A stretch of 64,000 bases of DNA from Amoebidium appalachense (Eukaryota; Ichthyosporea), in NCBI GenBank assembly GCA_963693365.1, contig CAVNZM010000002.1, positions 10,788,001-10,852,000 on the forward strand, given 5' to 3'. This document shows, piece after piece, positions 1 through 11,289 of this stretch. The notes under the pieces were generated by a model that saw only the letters and a list, made by a program, of their open reading frames with translations, did not search any database and was not told the DNA's origin. The number at the start of each line of letters is the position of its first letter. The stretch's first letter is position 1. Both the position numbers and the translations under genes were made by a program.

Positions 1-3000
1 GTCCGACTCGTGGATGTTGTACTTGCTGACAACTACGTCCCCCCTACCACCGTCGCGGTTGACGGTGAACCCCCCTTCTATGGCTACGGCACTACCGCGG
101 AACTCAAGGAGGCCCGCAATTGCCTCCTGCTCCATATGATACAGAACATCGACCCTTCCGTCCTCACCACCGTTGCCCAGTACCGTATTGGCATGGACCC
201 TGAACGGGCCATGTGGAAATTCCGTCAACACTATCTCCAAGGCAAACCCGATCAGATCCGCATCCTTCACCGTCAGTGGGATGCCTGTGCCCTTCAGCCC
301 GGTGAATCATTCACCACCTACCTGAGCCGTCTGCAGACCATCGTGAACCAGCTCCAGTCTCTTCAAGATGAGTCCATTCACTTCACTCGTCTAGCTGAGA
401 AGTTCTTCAATGAACTCACCACCAGAGACGACCTCACCCCTGAGTTCAACCGTCTTATCGAAGACTATCACTTCGGTGATAAGCTATTCCCCGACTTCGA
501 GTCCCTCCACAACCACGTCAAGGGCATCGAGTTACGTCAAGACCTCAAGATGCAACTCCGGAGCAACCGTGCCCACCGTGCCTCCAAGTCCAGCATGGCA
601 TTAAATGCCAGTGCTCCTCCCCGTGATCTTCCTCGCCGTGACTTACGCAACCGACTTGACCGTACCCCTGGTACGGACCTCCGAACTCGTCTCTCCCGTC
701 AGCACACCCGATCCCGTTCCCCCCACCAGCCTGCCTTCCGGTCCACGTCTCGTTCCCCCAGTCATTCCCGTTTCTCGGGTTCCCGTCGTTCTGATTCCCC
801 GGCTCGTTCTAACACCCCGTCCGTGAAAGAATGCTCCTACTGCCACGAGCCTGATCACACGATCATCGATTGCCCTGAGCCGAAATGTCGTATGTCCAGA
901 CACAACCGTTCCCGTCAAGGCAGTGAGAAATCTGTCTCCTTTGCTTTCTCGGCATACAATGCTAGCTCCGTCCCCATGTCCTCCGACCCTGCCTGGGATT
1001 CCGGGTGCAACATGACTGTCTGCCCCACCCGTGAGTTCTTCCATGACCTCACTCCCCTTCCGACACCGACTCCCGTTGCTGCCTTCAATGGCACCCCCGT
1101 CTTGGCCACTCACACCGGCCATATCGTCATCAACACCACCACCGACCATGGCACTGCCACCCTTACCATTGAAGCCTACTACACCCCGTCTGGCCAAGCC
1201 TTCCTCATTTCAACATCCCAAGCTGCTGCCGAATACATCAAGGGTGATTTGAACGATGCCTCCACTCCGTCATTCCTCTTCGACCGACTCACCGGCCGTC
1301 ATCTCGTCAACCTCCGTCTACACAACGGTCTGTATTACTTCAAGGACTACACCATTCAACCACCCACTCGTCCTGTGGCTCTGGCTGCCACTACCAGTGT
1401 TAACCCATCCATCTGGCACCATCGTCTGGGGCACCGTGCTATGACCAGCATCAAGGACATGGTGAAACACGACCTTGTCATTGGTCTCCCCTCGTCTGTC
1501 CTCGACTGTGATGTTCCTGATTGTCATGGCTGCATTATGGGTAAAACCACCAAGGCTCCGTTCAAGGGTGACTGTCCTCACTCCAACATCCCCGGTCATG
1601 AATGGCATTGGGATTTTTTTGAGCCTACCACAACATCGTACGGAGGTTCCAAGGTTGCTCTCGTCACTGTCTGCCGTGCCTCTGGACTCGTCAAGATCTA
1701 CCCGATGGCCGACCGTACCACCACCCTGGACATTCTCACAGCTCACACCAACCTCGTTGCCACCCATGCCCCCTCCAAAGTTGGTGTCTACCACTTCGAC
1801 TCCGGCTCTGAGTTCACCTCCAAGGCTACCCGTGCTTTTTGCCTCTCCCAGGGCATCAAGGCCAGCTATGCTCCGGTGGACCTGCCCTCAACTGAACGGC
1901 TATGTTGAACGTCGTATGCGGTTCCTCCAAGAGATTGTCCGTTGCCTCCTCCATCAAGTCCAAGATCAGTCTCTGTCCCCCAAACTGTGGGCTGAGGCCC
2001 TACAACATGCTGCCTACATCATCAACGTCACCCCGTCCACGACTGCCAATGGTCGTACACCATTCGAGGTTTTCTACGGTGTCAAGCCCGACATCTCCGA
2101 GCTCAAAGTGTTCGGTTGCCCTGCCTACACTCACGTGCCAGCCTCTAAACGGAACAAGCTGGCCCCCACCGTCAAACTCGGCATGTATATCGGCTATGAT
2201 CTTCAATCACACTGCCACCGGATCTTCAATCCCACCACCCATCGTGTCGGCCTCTTCCGTGATGTGATTTTCGACGAATCAGCTTATCTCCCGTCCGACA
2301 TTCCATCAACACTTCCGACCCCCGACACCACTGCTACCTCGACCACCCCACCCCCCACAGTTGACACTGAAGATGATGTTTGTCTGGTGTACTCTGGCCC
2401 CCCTCCTGCCATCGTCGTTCCCCCGGCGACACCCCCCCCCCACCGGCCCCCCTGCCCCCGTGCCCGTCCAGCCTGCCGACCCTCATCCTGCCCCTGGCAA
2501 CGTCACACCCATCCGACCCGGCTCCCCCGACCACTTCCACTCGGCCCCGTCCAGCCCGGAGGTTGCCCCCCCTGCACTTCCGAACTTCCAAGTTCCCCCC
2601 CCACCGTCTCCACCTCCCCCGGTTCCTGCACCCCGTCGTTCTGCCCGTCTACAGGGCAAGGTTGGACTTCAAGCCACCACCACCCTCCCAGTCCCCCCCG
2701 GTCCCCCCATCAACATCGACCAACTACCCAAACTTGTCCGTCAACTGTGTTCCGGACCCAATGGTGACCAGGTCAAGTCAGCCCTGACTGCTGAGTATCA
2801 AGCCTTCGTCGACAAAGACATCTTTGAACTTGTTGACCCTCCCCCTGGTGCTAACATCGTCGGCTTCAAGTGGATTGTCTCCGAGAAAACTCTCAACTCG
2901 GCTGGTGACACCAAGATCAAGGCACGTGGTGTTGCTCAAGGCTTCAGTCAGCAATACGGTGTTGACTATGAGTTGATTGAGAGCCCTGTCATCCGTCCGG

Positions 3001-4281
3001 CTGCTCTCCGTGCCATCCTAGCTCTGGCCGTTGTTGAGGGTCATGACATCCATCAACTCGACGTGTCTACGGCCTTTCTCAACAGCCCACTCACCGAGAC
3101 CATCTACATGAAACAACCCCCCGGGATTCATCACCATGGCCACACTTGGCAAGGTCTGGAGACTCAAGAAAGCCCTGTACGGCCTCAAGCAAGCCTCCAA
3201 GGCTTGGTACGACTTCCTCGACGGCATTCTTCTTGCCCATGGCCTGACCTGTACTAAGACCGACCCGTGCATCTACCTCCGGTTCTTCCCCAACAACGAT
3301 GTGGTTCGGGCTGGTAACTACGTCGACGACTCCACCATCACCAACACCCGGGGTTCTACTGCTGCCAGTGACCTAGCTGCCCACATCAGCAAGATGGCCA
3401 GCTGTCGTATGAGTCCATTTGACCGTATGCTCGGTGTTGATTTTAATCACTCTGATCCCCATCACCTCCACATGCACCAGAGGTCTTACATCATGGATAT
3501 CATCCACGACTTCAACCTCACCGATGCCAAGTCCAAGTCTACCCCCATCCCTGCAGGCACCACCGTCTCCCTGGCTGACTGCCCCCCCCAACCGTTCACC
3601 GTGCCCTACCGTGAGTTACTCGGCCGTCTCCTCTGGGTGGCACGGTGCACACGTCCCGACATTGCCTATGCCATCGGCTTCCTTGGTCGGTTCAGCACCA
3701 ACCCCGGCAAGACTCACTGGGACCTTCTCCGTCGTGTGGCCCGGTACCTGCTCGGCACCATTGACCTTGGCATTGACTACAAGTACTCGGCCACCCAGTC
3801 CCCCATACTCGAATGCTACACGGATGCTGACTTTGCTGGTTGTGCCGACAGCAAGAAGTCTACCACCGGCTACATTATCGAGTTTGCTGGTATGCCCATC
3901 ATCTGGTACTCCAAGCTCCAGCCCATCACGGCCACCAGCACCACTGAAGCTGAGCTGATTGCTCTCAATGCTGGCACCCAAGAAGTTGCTTGGGTCCGTG
4001 ACCTCTTCAAGGAACTCGGCTGTCCCATGCTTGCTCCGACTCCGGTGTACTGTGACAACCAGTCGACCATTGCCATCGTCAACTCCACCGGCATCAAGCA
4101 CCGTACCAAACACATTGCCGTCCGGTATCACAACACCAAGGACTACATTGCAAGTGGGGACGTGGTTGTCCACTACGTTGAGTCAGCCCACAACTTAGCT
4201 GACATCCTCACCAAACCCCTCCCCGGCCCGCGTCATGTCCACCATCGTGCTCGACTTTGTTTACCGGATATTGTGGATTGA
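1..4281 (+). pseudogene. Copia gag-pol polyprotein, frameshifted
   Basis: Frame 1 (to 1908) holds the gag-like region, a CCHC knuckle (C-X2-C-X4-H-X4-C at about 832-873), a protease-like DSG motif near 990, the GAG-pre-integrase HHCC region (about 1420-1560) and the start of the integrase core. Frame 2 continues integrase from about 1890 to 2430. Frame 3 carries a proline-rich linker and the start of RT to about 3120. Frame 1 resumes with the RT motif YVDD near 3320, RNase H with TDADFAGC near 3822, and the typical Copia C-terminal motif ADILTKPL. Breaks fall at or near C runs: CCC near 1885, about ten C near 2431, six C near 3117. No other stop interrupts the domains, so decay is recent or the indels are sequencing errors. 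Confidence 0.9.
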
Positions 4282-4698
4282 CCCGACCTACTTCAAGAGT
4301 GATTTTCTAATGTTTACTACTTACTTTATCATAATCATTATTTCATATGTATTGCCTTTGTGGGTATGCCCACTTAGGGTTTATATATAAGGTTTGACCT
4401 GTACCATGACTCTACTCTATCTTTCACTGGTTTAAAACCCAGTTAATCAAACCCCGACTATACACGTTATACATATTCGTTGTTTTTGCCCCGGTTCCTT
4501 CCCCCCCCCCCCTTCCCCCCCCCCCCCCCTTCCCCCCCCCCCCTTTTCCCCCCCTCCCCCCCTTCTCCCCCCCCCCCCCCCCCCCCCCGGGAAAAGTACA
4601 CACTTTAATTTTTTTTTTCCGTTTCTGTTCTCAAGTGGGGAGATTTCACTAGTTCAGTGGGGATATGATAACACAAACTTCAAAGTCTTAAGTGGGGA
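4282..4698 (+). other. Copia 3' untranslated segment with poly-C and polypurine tract
   Basis: Non-coding. It has a TATATATAAG stretch near 4382, nearly 90 bases of almost pure C (4500-4588), and three copies of an AGTGGGGA motif. The last copy (about 4691-4698) directly abuts the candidate LTR start TGTTG and is the likely polypurine tract that primes plus-strand DNA synthesis. Confidence 0.6.
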
Positions 4699-5636
4699 TG
4701 TTGTAATACGTAGCATCTACATATGGTAAGATCTTCTCAGTTTGTGTTATGTTTCAGTTCATATGCTTAGTGTATATGCCACACTCCTATTATGTAAAAT
4801 GAAGCATCGATCTCCGATATGCTTGTATACTTGTAATCGTGTTGTATCGGCTCTAATCGTGTATTGTAATATCGATTAGAATATTCAATATATGTGTGTA
4901 CACGGATCCACCCACTCAGGGAGAGACGTGTACATGTTCGTGTGTACATAAATATCTCTGGTTATAGTTATGCTATTACTATCTTGTTTGTTGATCTGTG
5001 CTCTCCTTTCCTTTCTCTTTCTCCTTCCTTATTTTCTTTTCTTTCTCTCCTTGTCTTCATGTGTATAATCGTATTTCTTTTCTACTAATATATGTTAGGT
5101 AGATTTGTGTTACTTAATACGTGTTCATTGGACGGTAACACACTTAGGCTACACTTAGAATAACATGTGTGATTAGACTTCATTAATTTACTTTAGTTTT
5201 CATGTGTTGCCGGGTTTTAACCAATCATCAAGGTTAAGTGTGATATGTCTGAGTCTTTGCACTGTGTCATAGGTTAGAACTTCCTTGATGATGACACGAG
5301 TTGATCTTAACTAGTGTCTGTGTCCTATCGTGTACGTCTCCGCGTACCAGATCTCTCTGAAAGCAATTGGTTCTTAGTGATTGGTTTCTATTAGAGATAG
5401 ATCTGATTTCCGACTGGTCGGAAATCATGTATGGATTGGACTTAGAGGAATTTCAGGTATTTATTCGAAGATCAGAATAAATTCAGTTCAGTCGTGTCTA
5501 AACATTGATGTCTGTTGTGTACACTGCTCCGATCGTTCCGTGTTTTGTTGTTGTGTGTGTCTGTGGTGTTTTCACACTGCACCACTGTGTCTCTGCTTAC
5601 TAAGTAGTACATCCCAAATACTTATATAATTTAACA
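4699..5636 (+). repeat. Candidate 3' LTR of the Copia element
   Basis: It starts TGTTG immediately after the polypurine tract and ends TTAACA, giving imperfect TG...CA inverted ends. Length is about 938 bp, and the interior is AT-rich and non-coding. The 5' LTR is outside the window, so the right boundary rests only on the terminal motif. Confidence 0.55.
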
Positions 5637-5640
5637 GGTC

Positions 5641-5745
5641 TAGCTCGCCGCATTTTGTAGCAAGCCGAGGCCCGGGGCGTCGAGATGCGAGCATAGCTCG
5701 CCGCATTTTGTAGCAACCGAGGCCCGGGGCGTCGAGATGCGAGCA
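5641..5745. repeat. 53-bp tandem duplication
   Basis: Two consecutive copies of a 53-bp unit beginning TAGCTCGCCGCATTTTGTAG start at 5641 and 5694. The second lacks one base. Open frames here are by-products of the repeat. Confidence 0.9.
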
Positions 5746-5803
5746 AGAACCCCTTGGATACGTCTCAGGCGGTGGGCTACGCTGAAAGAGCCCTTCTTGC
5801 GCA

Positions 5804-6049
5804 CCGTGGCTCTCTTAGGAATGCAACCACAGTGCAACACGGCAGAGTGGAGGTAGGCTCCTCGTGTGGGAGTAGTGCCTCCATCTGGGCCACTCGGCAG
5901 CAGCACTGTGGATTTAGCTGCCACAACCGTGGCTCTCTTAGGAATGCAACCACAGTGCAACACGGCAGAGTGGAGGTAGGCTCCTCGTGTGGGAGTAGTG
6001 CCTCCATCTGGGCCACTCGGCAGCAGCACTGTGGATTTAGCTGCCACAA
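5804..6049. repeat. 123-bp perfect tandem duplication
   Basis: Two head-to-tail copies (5804-5926 and 5927-6049) begin CCGTGGCTCTCTTAGGAATG and look identical by eye. The segment lies just upstream of the Gypsy relic and may be its untranslated or gag-derived sequence. No domain was recognised. Confidence 0.9.
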
Positions 6050-9000
6050 CAATACCACAAGCTGATTCGTCCACACAACCACCGCAGGCCCACGCTGTTT
6101 GGTCAGCAGATCACTCTAGTGATCAAACACACGGACGATCACCAATCAGCCCGGGCGCCCGCATTCCTTGGAAATACCAATTTCTGTGAACATCACCTGA
6201 AGCCGAGCGCGCACAAATTACTGCGCTGCTGGACAAACATTACGACCTGTTCGTCAAGGATGAATATGATTACGGTCGGGCTCGGAATTTCGAAGCGAAC
6301 TTCGAAGTAGTGACCACCAAAGATCCTATCTTCATCCGACAATGGCCGCTTGAGCACAAGAAAATGCTCGCCGCTGTCGACATCGTCAACCACATGTTCG
6401 ATCGCAATGAAATTGAGGATGCGGATTCACCACACAACACCCCGTGTTTCCTTGTGCCGAAACCGTCGGGTGCATGGCGATTTATTCAGGACCTGCACAC
6501 CGTGAACCAGAACCTCCGTCGTGATGTGTTCCCGCTCCCTAACATGAACACGGAGTTAGACCAAGTGGCCGGTGCCAAAATATTCGCGAAAACTCATTTG
6601 TCCAAGTCCTTTTGGCAAATCTCGCTGGCACCCTCCTGCCGCCCCTACACCGCGTTCACCATCAACAATTCCCACTACCAGGCAACGGTTCTCCCCATGG
6701 GCCTGTCCAACAGCCCATCCATCATGGCGCGATTTATGCACCGCATACTTAAACCCGTTGCACATCTGGCAATAGGCTACATCGACGACATCATCACGTG
6801 GGGTAAAACCCTTGCCGAAGTCATTTCCAACTTTGACCAGATCTTCACGATTCTCGCCGAACACGGTCTCAAACTCGACGCAAGTCAAACCGAAATCGGC
6901 GTCAACGAGATTAAGGCGCTGCCAGTGGGGCATATTTTAACACCAGAGGGTATTAAACCAGACCCCAAGAAGGTGCAGGCCATCTCTGATTGGCCGATAC
7001 CATCCACAGTTAAGCACGTTCAGTCTTTTTAGGGTCTGTACAAATATTTACGACGATGGATCCAAAACTTTGCCCGCCGTGCCGCCCCGTTACAAGCATA
7101 CGGGAAACTCTCCTCCCCACGACGTTTTACCCTCAACTGAGCTACAGTCGCCGCGTTTGCAGACCTCAAGAACGTGTTAATTTCTGCCCCTGTTATGTGC
7201 CTCCCAGATATGTCGCCCACGGGTGGCAAACTTTTTCTGCGCACTGATGCATGCAAAATTGCTGGTGGTGCCATTCTCTATCAAGAGCAACCAGATGGCC
7301 AACTTCGCGTGGTGGCCTACGCATCACACAAGTTTTCTCCGGTCGAAACCCGGTACGGCACTTCAGAACGAGAGATGCTCGCACTCGTGACGGCAATCAC
7401 CGAAAACTTCCGTGTGTATTTGTGGGGCAACGATTTTGAGGCTTTCACCGACCACAAACCCAACCTCACTATCCGCGGCACCAGCAAGATCGCGTCCGAT
7501 CGAATCTACCGATGGGCGGCTAAGCTTCAAAGCTACTCGTTCAAACTCTTCTACAAGAAAGGGACTGCCAGTGAACTCACAGACGCCGATAGTCTCAGCC
7601 ACATCGCCTATTCCGACTACGACGAGTACGACAAGACTGAAATGGAGAAGGAGATGCGGAAATCGAAGGCCAGCCTCCTATGGTTGGCAACGTCAACGTC
7701 AATACCTACAATGACCTGTTTCCTCTCCACACACCGCCCCTCTGCCCACCCAAACACCGTGGCAGACAACCCACACGCAACATCCATGGGCCGGTGCCGT
7801 AACAGTCCACCCATCACGTTTGCACACCAACCTGAGTCTGTCTGAGGGCGATCCCGGTTTACCGGAGGCGACAGCGACTGCACTCGATGATCGGCCTAAG
7901 CAAACGGTCGGAATCGCATTTACCGACCTGTACTGTTCGCGTCCCTACAAAGGGACCATGGTCGAAGTCCCATGCACACCTTGCCTCCCTCTGAACTCCA
8001 AGACCTCCACGAGTACCTACAACGACACCGTCAGAAGGCACGTGCAAACACGGGTGACTCGAATTCGCCAACTGCTGCACAACCGGCGCTGGGCCAACAA
8101 GAGCTGCACATCAACGCAGTTACGGGGAGTGGTTATCAACGTGATGCCGTCATTGCTGCACAGGCACAAAACCCGTTATGCGCCGACATCATGTACATTA
8201 TTTCCACACCGGACCCACGTCGTGACAACAAGCGCCGATGGGCATGCGGAGGTCCGCAACGAGCCGACTCTGACATTACGATGGCTGAGTCTGACGAGCC
8301 ACCACCGTGACCATCCCCACCACAAACGCCAGCGTCTAGCTATGTCAAAGATCCACTTTTAAGCAATGCTCGGCGCCGCAAGCTCGACCGCATTGACCGC
8401 CACTGCTTTGTGGACAATGGTGTTCTGTACTAATTTTCGACCGACAGCCGCAAGCTTTTTGTGCCCGAAGTGCTACAACACGAGTTGCTTGAAAGTCTGC
8501 ACGACAGCAACGGGCACTTAGGTGCTCACCGCACCCTTCAGGCACTACGATCGTATTACTGGCCTAAGATGGTCACATCGGTCCGGAATTGGGTCAAGTC
8601 CTGCACTCATTGCCAAGCACGCAATGTTGACCCTCACCTTACTCAGCGTGAACACCCTTCCTACCGACCACGACCCATCAAGCCGTTCGAGCACATGTCT
8701 GTTGACACCCTCGGACCATACAAAACCACCGCTGGTGATAACACAAAGATCATCGTGTTCATGTGCGAACAAACCCGATGGGCGGAAGCTTTCTGTGTGC
8801 AAGAAGACACAGCCGAGACAATATCACTTCTCCTTCGTGATGAGATTGTGTACCGCTGGTGTGCCCCCCCGGTCTTTGCTAACCGATCGCGGTGAGCAGT
8901 ACCTCAGCAATATTGTCGTGGCCTTGTGCAAGCTTCTCAACATCACGATAATTGCCACTGCCGCTTACAGCCCTAAAACCAACGGCAAGAATGAGCGGTC

Positions 9001-9644
9001 ACACCGCCCTCTCAACGATGGGCTAGCTAAAATGTGCACTTCGAGAGTAATGATTGGTGTTTGTGGCTCCCGTCATGCATGGATACCGCACTACTCCCCA
9101 TGCCGCCACAGGCTACTCTCCCTACAACCTCGTCACTGGCATGCACCCTACTACACTGCCCGACGTGGCACTGCTTGACTCCTGATGATCCCGACATTAC
9201 CACCAAGGACTGGCTTGCCTCAGGCTTGCGCAGCCAAACAATCCGACAACTTCATCATGCCCGTGAATTTGCACTTATCAACCAACAACAACCCAAACAG
9301 CGGTGACCCACAACGTGCGCCGCAAACCGCCAAGCTTCGGCGTTTCTTCAAGGGGCAAGCAGTGGTTATCCAAAACCACACCCGTGTTAAACTGGGTCCC
9401 CGTTGGCTGCATGATTTTGAGATTACCAAGCAGCTCAGCCCGTACACCAGGTCCTACTAACGAAGTACAAAACACGCAAAACGTCACCGACAAACGCGTG
9501 TTAAGCGTTGATGACATCGACATACAAGTTGGAGAAGACTATACCAACCCCGGAAACTTCCCATTTACCAGTCACTGGTCAAGACCATGGCTGGAACACC
9601 ATCCACGACGATGAGCGCGCCGGTTGGCTGAGATCCCCAACAAT

Positions 9645-9799
9645 TGTTGTCACACAATTTGTGGGAGATCCGATGGTATAAAACAGCACACGCAAGCAAC
9701 TGAAGACCAGGACACCACAGTGGTTCATCACCACTTCTTCAAGACAAGTACTTCTACAGACCAAAGTGTGCTGTGCCGCCGTTACTAAGGTTGACACCT
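9645..9799 (+). repeat. Possible 3' LTR of the Gypsy relic, split by a later insertion
   Basis: After the last relic coding (stop at 9614) a TGTTGT start is seen at 9645 and a TATAAAA box near 9677. The sequence is interrupted at 9799 by the nested element and resumes at 18053. An ACAACA end at 18089 would close a perfect TGTTGT...ACAACA pair, giving an LTR of about 192 bp. No matching 5' copy was found in the window, so this is inference. Confidence 0.4.
9795..9799. repeat. Target-site duplication, left copy
   Basis: CACCT directly abuts the LTR start and is repeated at 18048-18052 on the other side of the element. Confidence 0.9.
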
Positions 9800-10415
9800 T
9801 GTAAACAGTTGAACTAGTTGGGATAAGGCAGAGAACAACTGAATCAGAATAAAGACAGAGAACGGGTAGTAAGGCACACGCGGCCAGGTTACTATTTAAT
9901 GTGCTCGTTCAGAGTGATCCCCCGTACTGGGACGGCTTGTTTATATAGCCCCCAGGTTCCGGATCATCTGGATGGGTGGCATTGATGCCTTCGTGACTTC
10001 TGACCAGTCAGAAGAGTGCGGTCGTCTTTATGTGCACACAGTGCACCAATAACATGAAGCTAACTAAAAGGATAACTTTGTGGCAAATGATTGGTCAATA
10101 CTTAAGCCCGTTTAGGTTTATGCAACTGGGTCTGATTTCCTTATTGGTTCCGTTCGTTTAGCTATAGATGTCGCCTCCGTAGTGGATGAGACTTGCATTC
10201 CTATCCTAGCGGTTCTCGAATTCTATTGGTTCACACTGACTGCACGGCCACTGCATATTGCCGGCGCCGCGGCTCAGTCGTGAGCCGCAGCCCGCGGCTG
10301 TCGCGTGTGATATTGATCTGATCATATGTACACAATATCTAGATGTACGTGATCACTATGATATGTACAGTATATTCGTAATAGTAAACATGTACGGCGT
10401 GTACAGATGTTTACA
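9800..10415 (-). repeat. 3' LTR of the chromovirus
   Basis: 616 bp, aligned by eye with 17438-18047. It carries a 6-bp AGATGT insertion relative to the other copy (near 10340) and a C for T difference near 10233. Confidence 0.95.
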
Positions 10416-10428
10416 CTCCCCCCCTTCT
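10416..10428 (-). other. Polypurine tract of the chromovirus
   Basis: On the element's sense strand this reads AGAAGGGGGGGAG and directly abuts the 3' LTR, the expected position for the plus-strand primer. Confidence 0.85.
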
Positions 10429-10480
10429 CGGGAGCCTGGTGGTATGGTCTGGAGACGGTAAACCACCAGGCTGAGGGAAG

Positions 10481-11289
10481 TTAGCGACGTCGGCGCTTCT
10501 TTCGTGCGGGCTGGCTGGCAGGGCCGGCCACCAAAGTACCTAGGTAGTCTGTGAGTGCTCCTGCGGCTGTGTCTTGCAGGCCGGAGTGAGGTTCCCAGGT
10601 GTCGTTCTTAGCCGTGTACCCTTTCCAACGAACTTTGTAAAGGGCTTGGGCAGTTGCCGAGTCGTACTTGTGGGCAATAATTTTTGCCACTTCGAAGGTG
10701 GGGGTGGGTGAATCTTGCGGACCAGAGTCGGCTGGCGTCATATCAACGTCGTCACGGGGAAAATACGGCTTCAAGTGACGTGCGTGTGCTCGAACGGTGT
10801 CCGTTGACCCAACCCGCTGAATTTCGTAAGACATGGGGGCGTCGGTAACGCGCCGCAGGACGCGATACGGACCTTCCCATTTAGGTCTGAGTGCCGTGGG
10901 TAGACTGTGGTCGGTGGTGGAGTCTGTGACTGCTTTCAACACCAGACCCTCGAGTTCTGTGGGTTCACGAGCATTTTTGTTAGCCGTGATTTTACTACGA
11001 CGGGCAGCTTCAGACATAATTCGTGTGACTGTTTGCCGGGCATACTGCACTCGTTGCAGTAGTTCTCGACGGTATTCCTCCGTCTCCATCCCACATGAAG
11101 CCGCAATTGGGGGGCGGGGGGGCTCGACCGGATCTCTGCCATAAAGCATGAAGAATGGCGTGTCCCCCAAGGAAGAGTGGTAGGCGGTGCGGTAGGAAAA
11201 CAGTACTTGCGGTAAGTAGTCAATCCATTCGTGGTGTTTATCCTGCACGAGAGTGGCAAGAATATTCTTAAGTGTGCGATTGAATCGCT
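10481..11289 (-). pseudogene. Integrase C-terminal part and chromodomain, out of frame with upstream pol
   Basis: This continues the integrase of 11290-15383 after a one-frame shift near 11295-11305. It holds the post-core integrase region, a basic linker and a C-terminal chromodomain with YKVRWKGY and NDTWEP (about 10575-10650), ending in a KKRRRR tail. Clear coding continuity across the shift makes this the natural end of the pol polyprotein. Chromodomains bind methylated histone tails in known chromoviruses. Confidence 0.88.

Larger units (their letters stand above)
1..5636 (+). mobile_element. Ty1/Copia LTR retrotransposon, 5' end outside window
   Basis: The order gag, zinc knuckle, protease, integrase, reverse transcriptase, RNase H is diagnostic of Copia (Pseudoviridae-type) elements, because integrase precedes RT. 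The polyprotein is already open at base 1, so the 5' LTR and the start of gag lie left of the window. A purine-rich tract and a candidate 3' LTR follow the coding region. The target duplication cannot be checked without the left end. At least three frameshifts make this copy non-autonomous as read. Confidence is high for the class and moderate for the right boundary. Confidence 0.9.
6190..9799 (+). pseudogene. Ty3/Gypsy retrotransposon relic: RT, RNase H, integrase
   Basis: The pol order RT, RNase H, integrase identifies a Gypsy-type element. RT runs in frame 1 from 6190 (just after a TGA) with motif YIDD near 6779, and ends at a TAG (7030-7032). A TGA lies near 7138. RNase H follows with RTDACKIAGGAI near 7243 and TDHKP near 7450. 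The integrase H2C2 zinc region (about 8500-8630) and the first catalytic Asp (SVDTLGPY) are in frame 1. After a run of eight C near 8863 the core continues in frame 2 (LLTDRGEQY). Gag and protease are not recognisable, so the element is 5'-truncated or strongly decayed. Confidence 0.85.

Noticed and set aside
5640-6082. Frames of 100-144 codons upstream of the Gypsy relic
   Set aside because: They arise from the 53-bp and 123-bp duplications, occur on both strands and show no domain.
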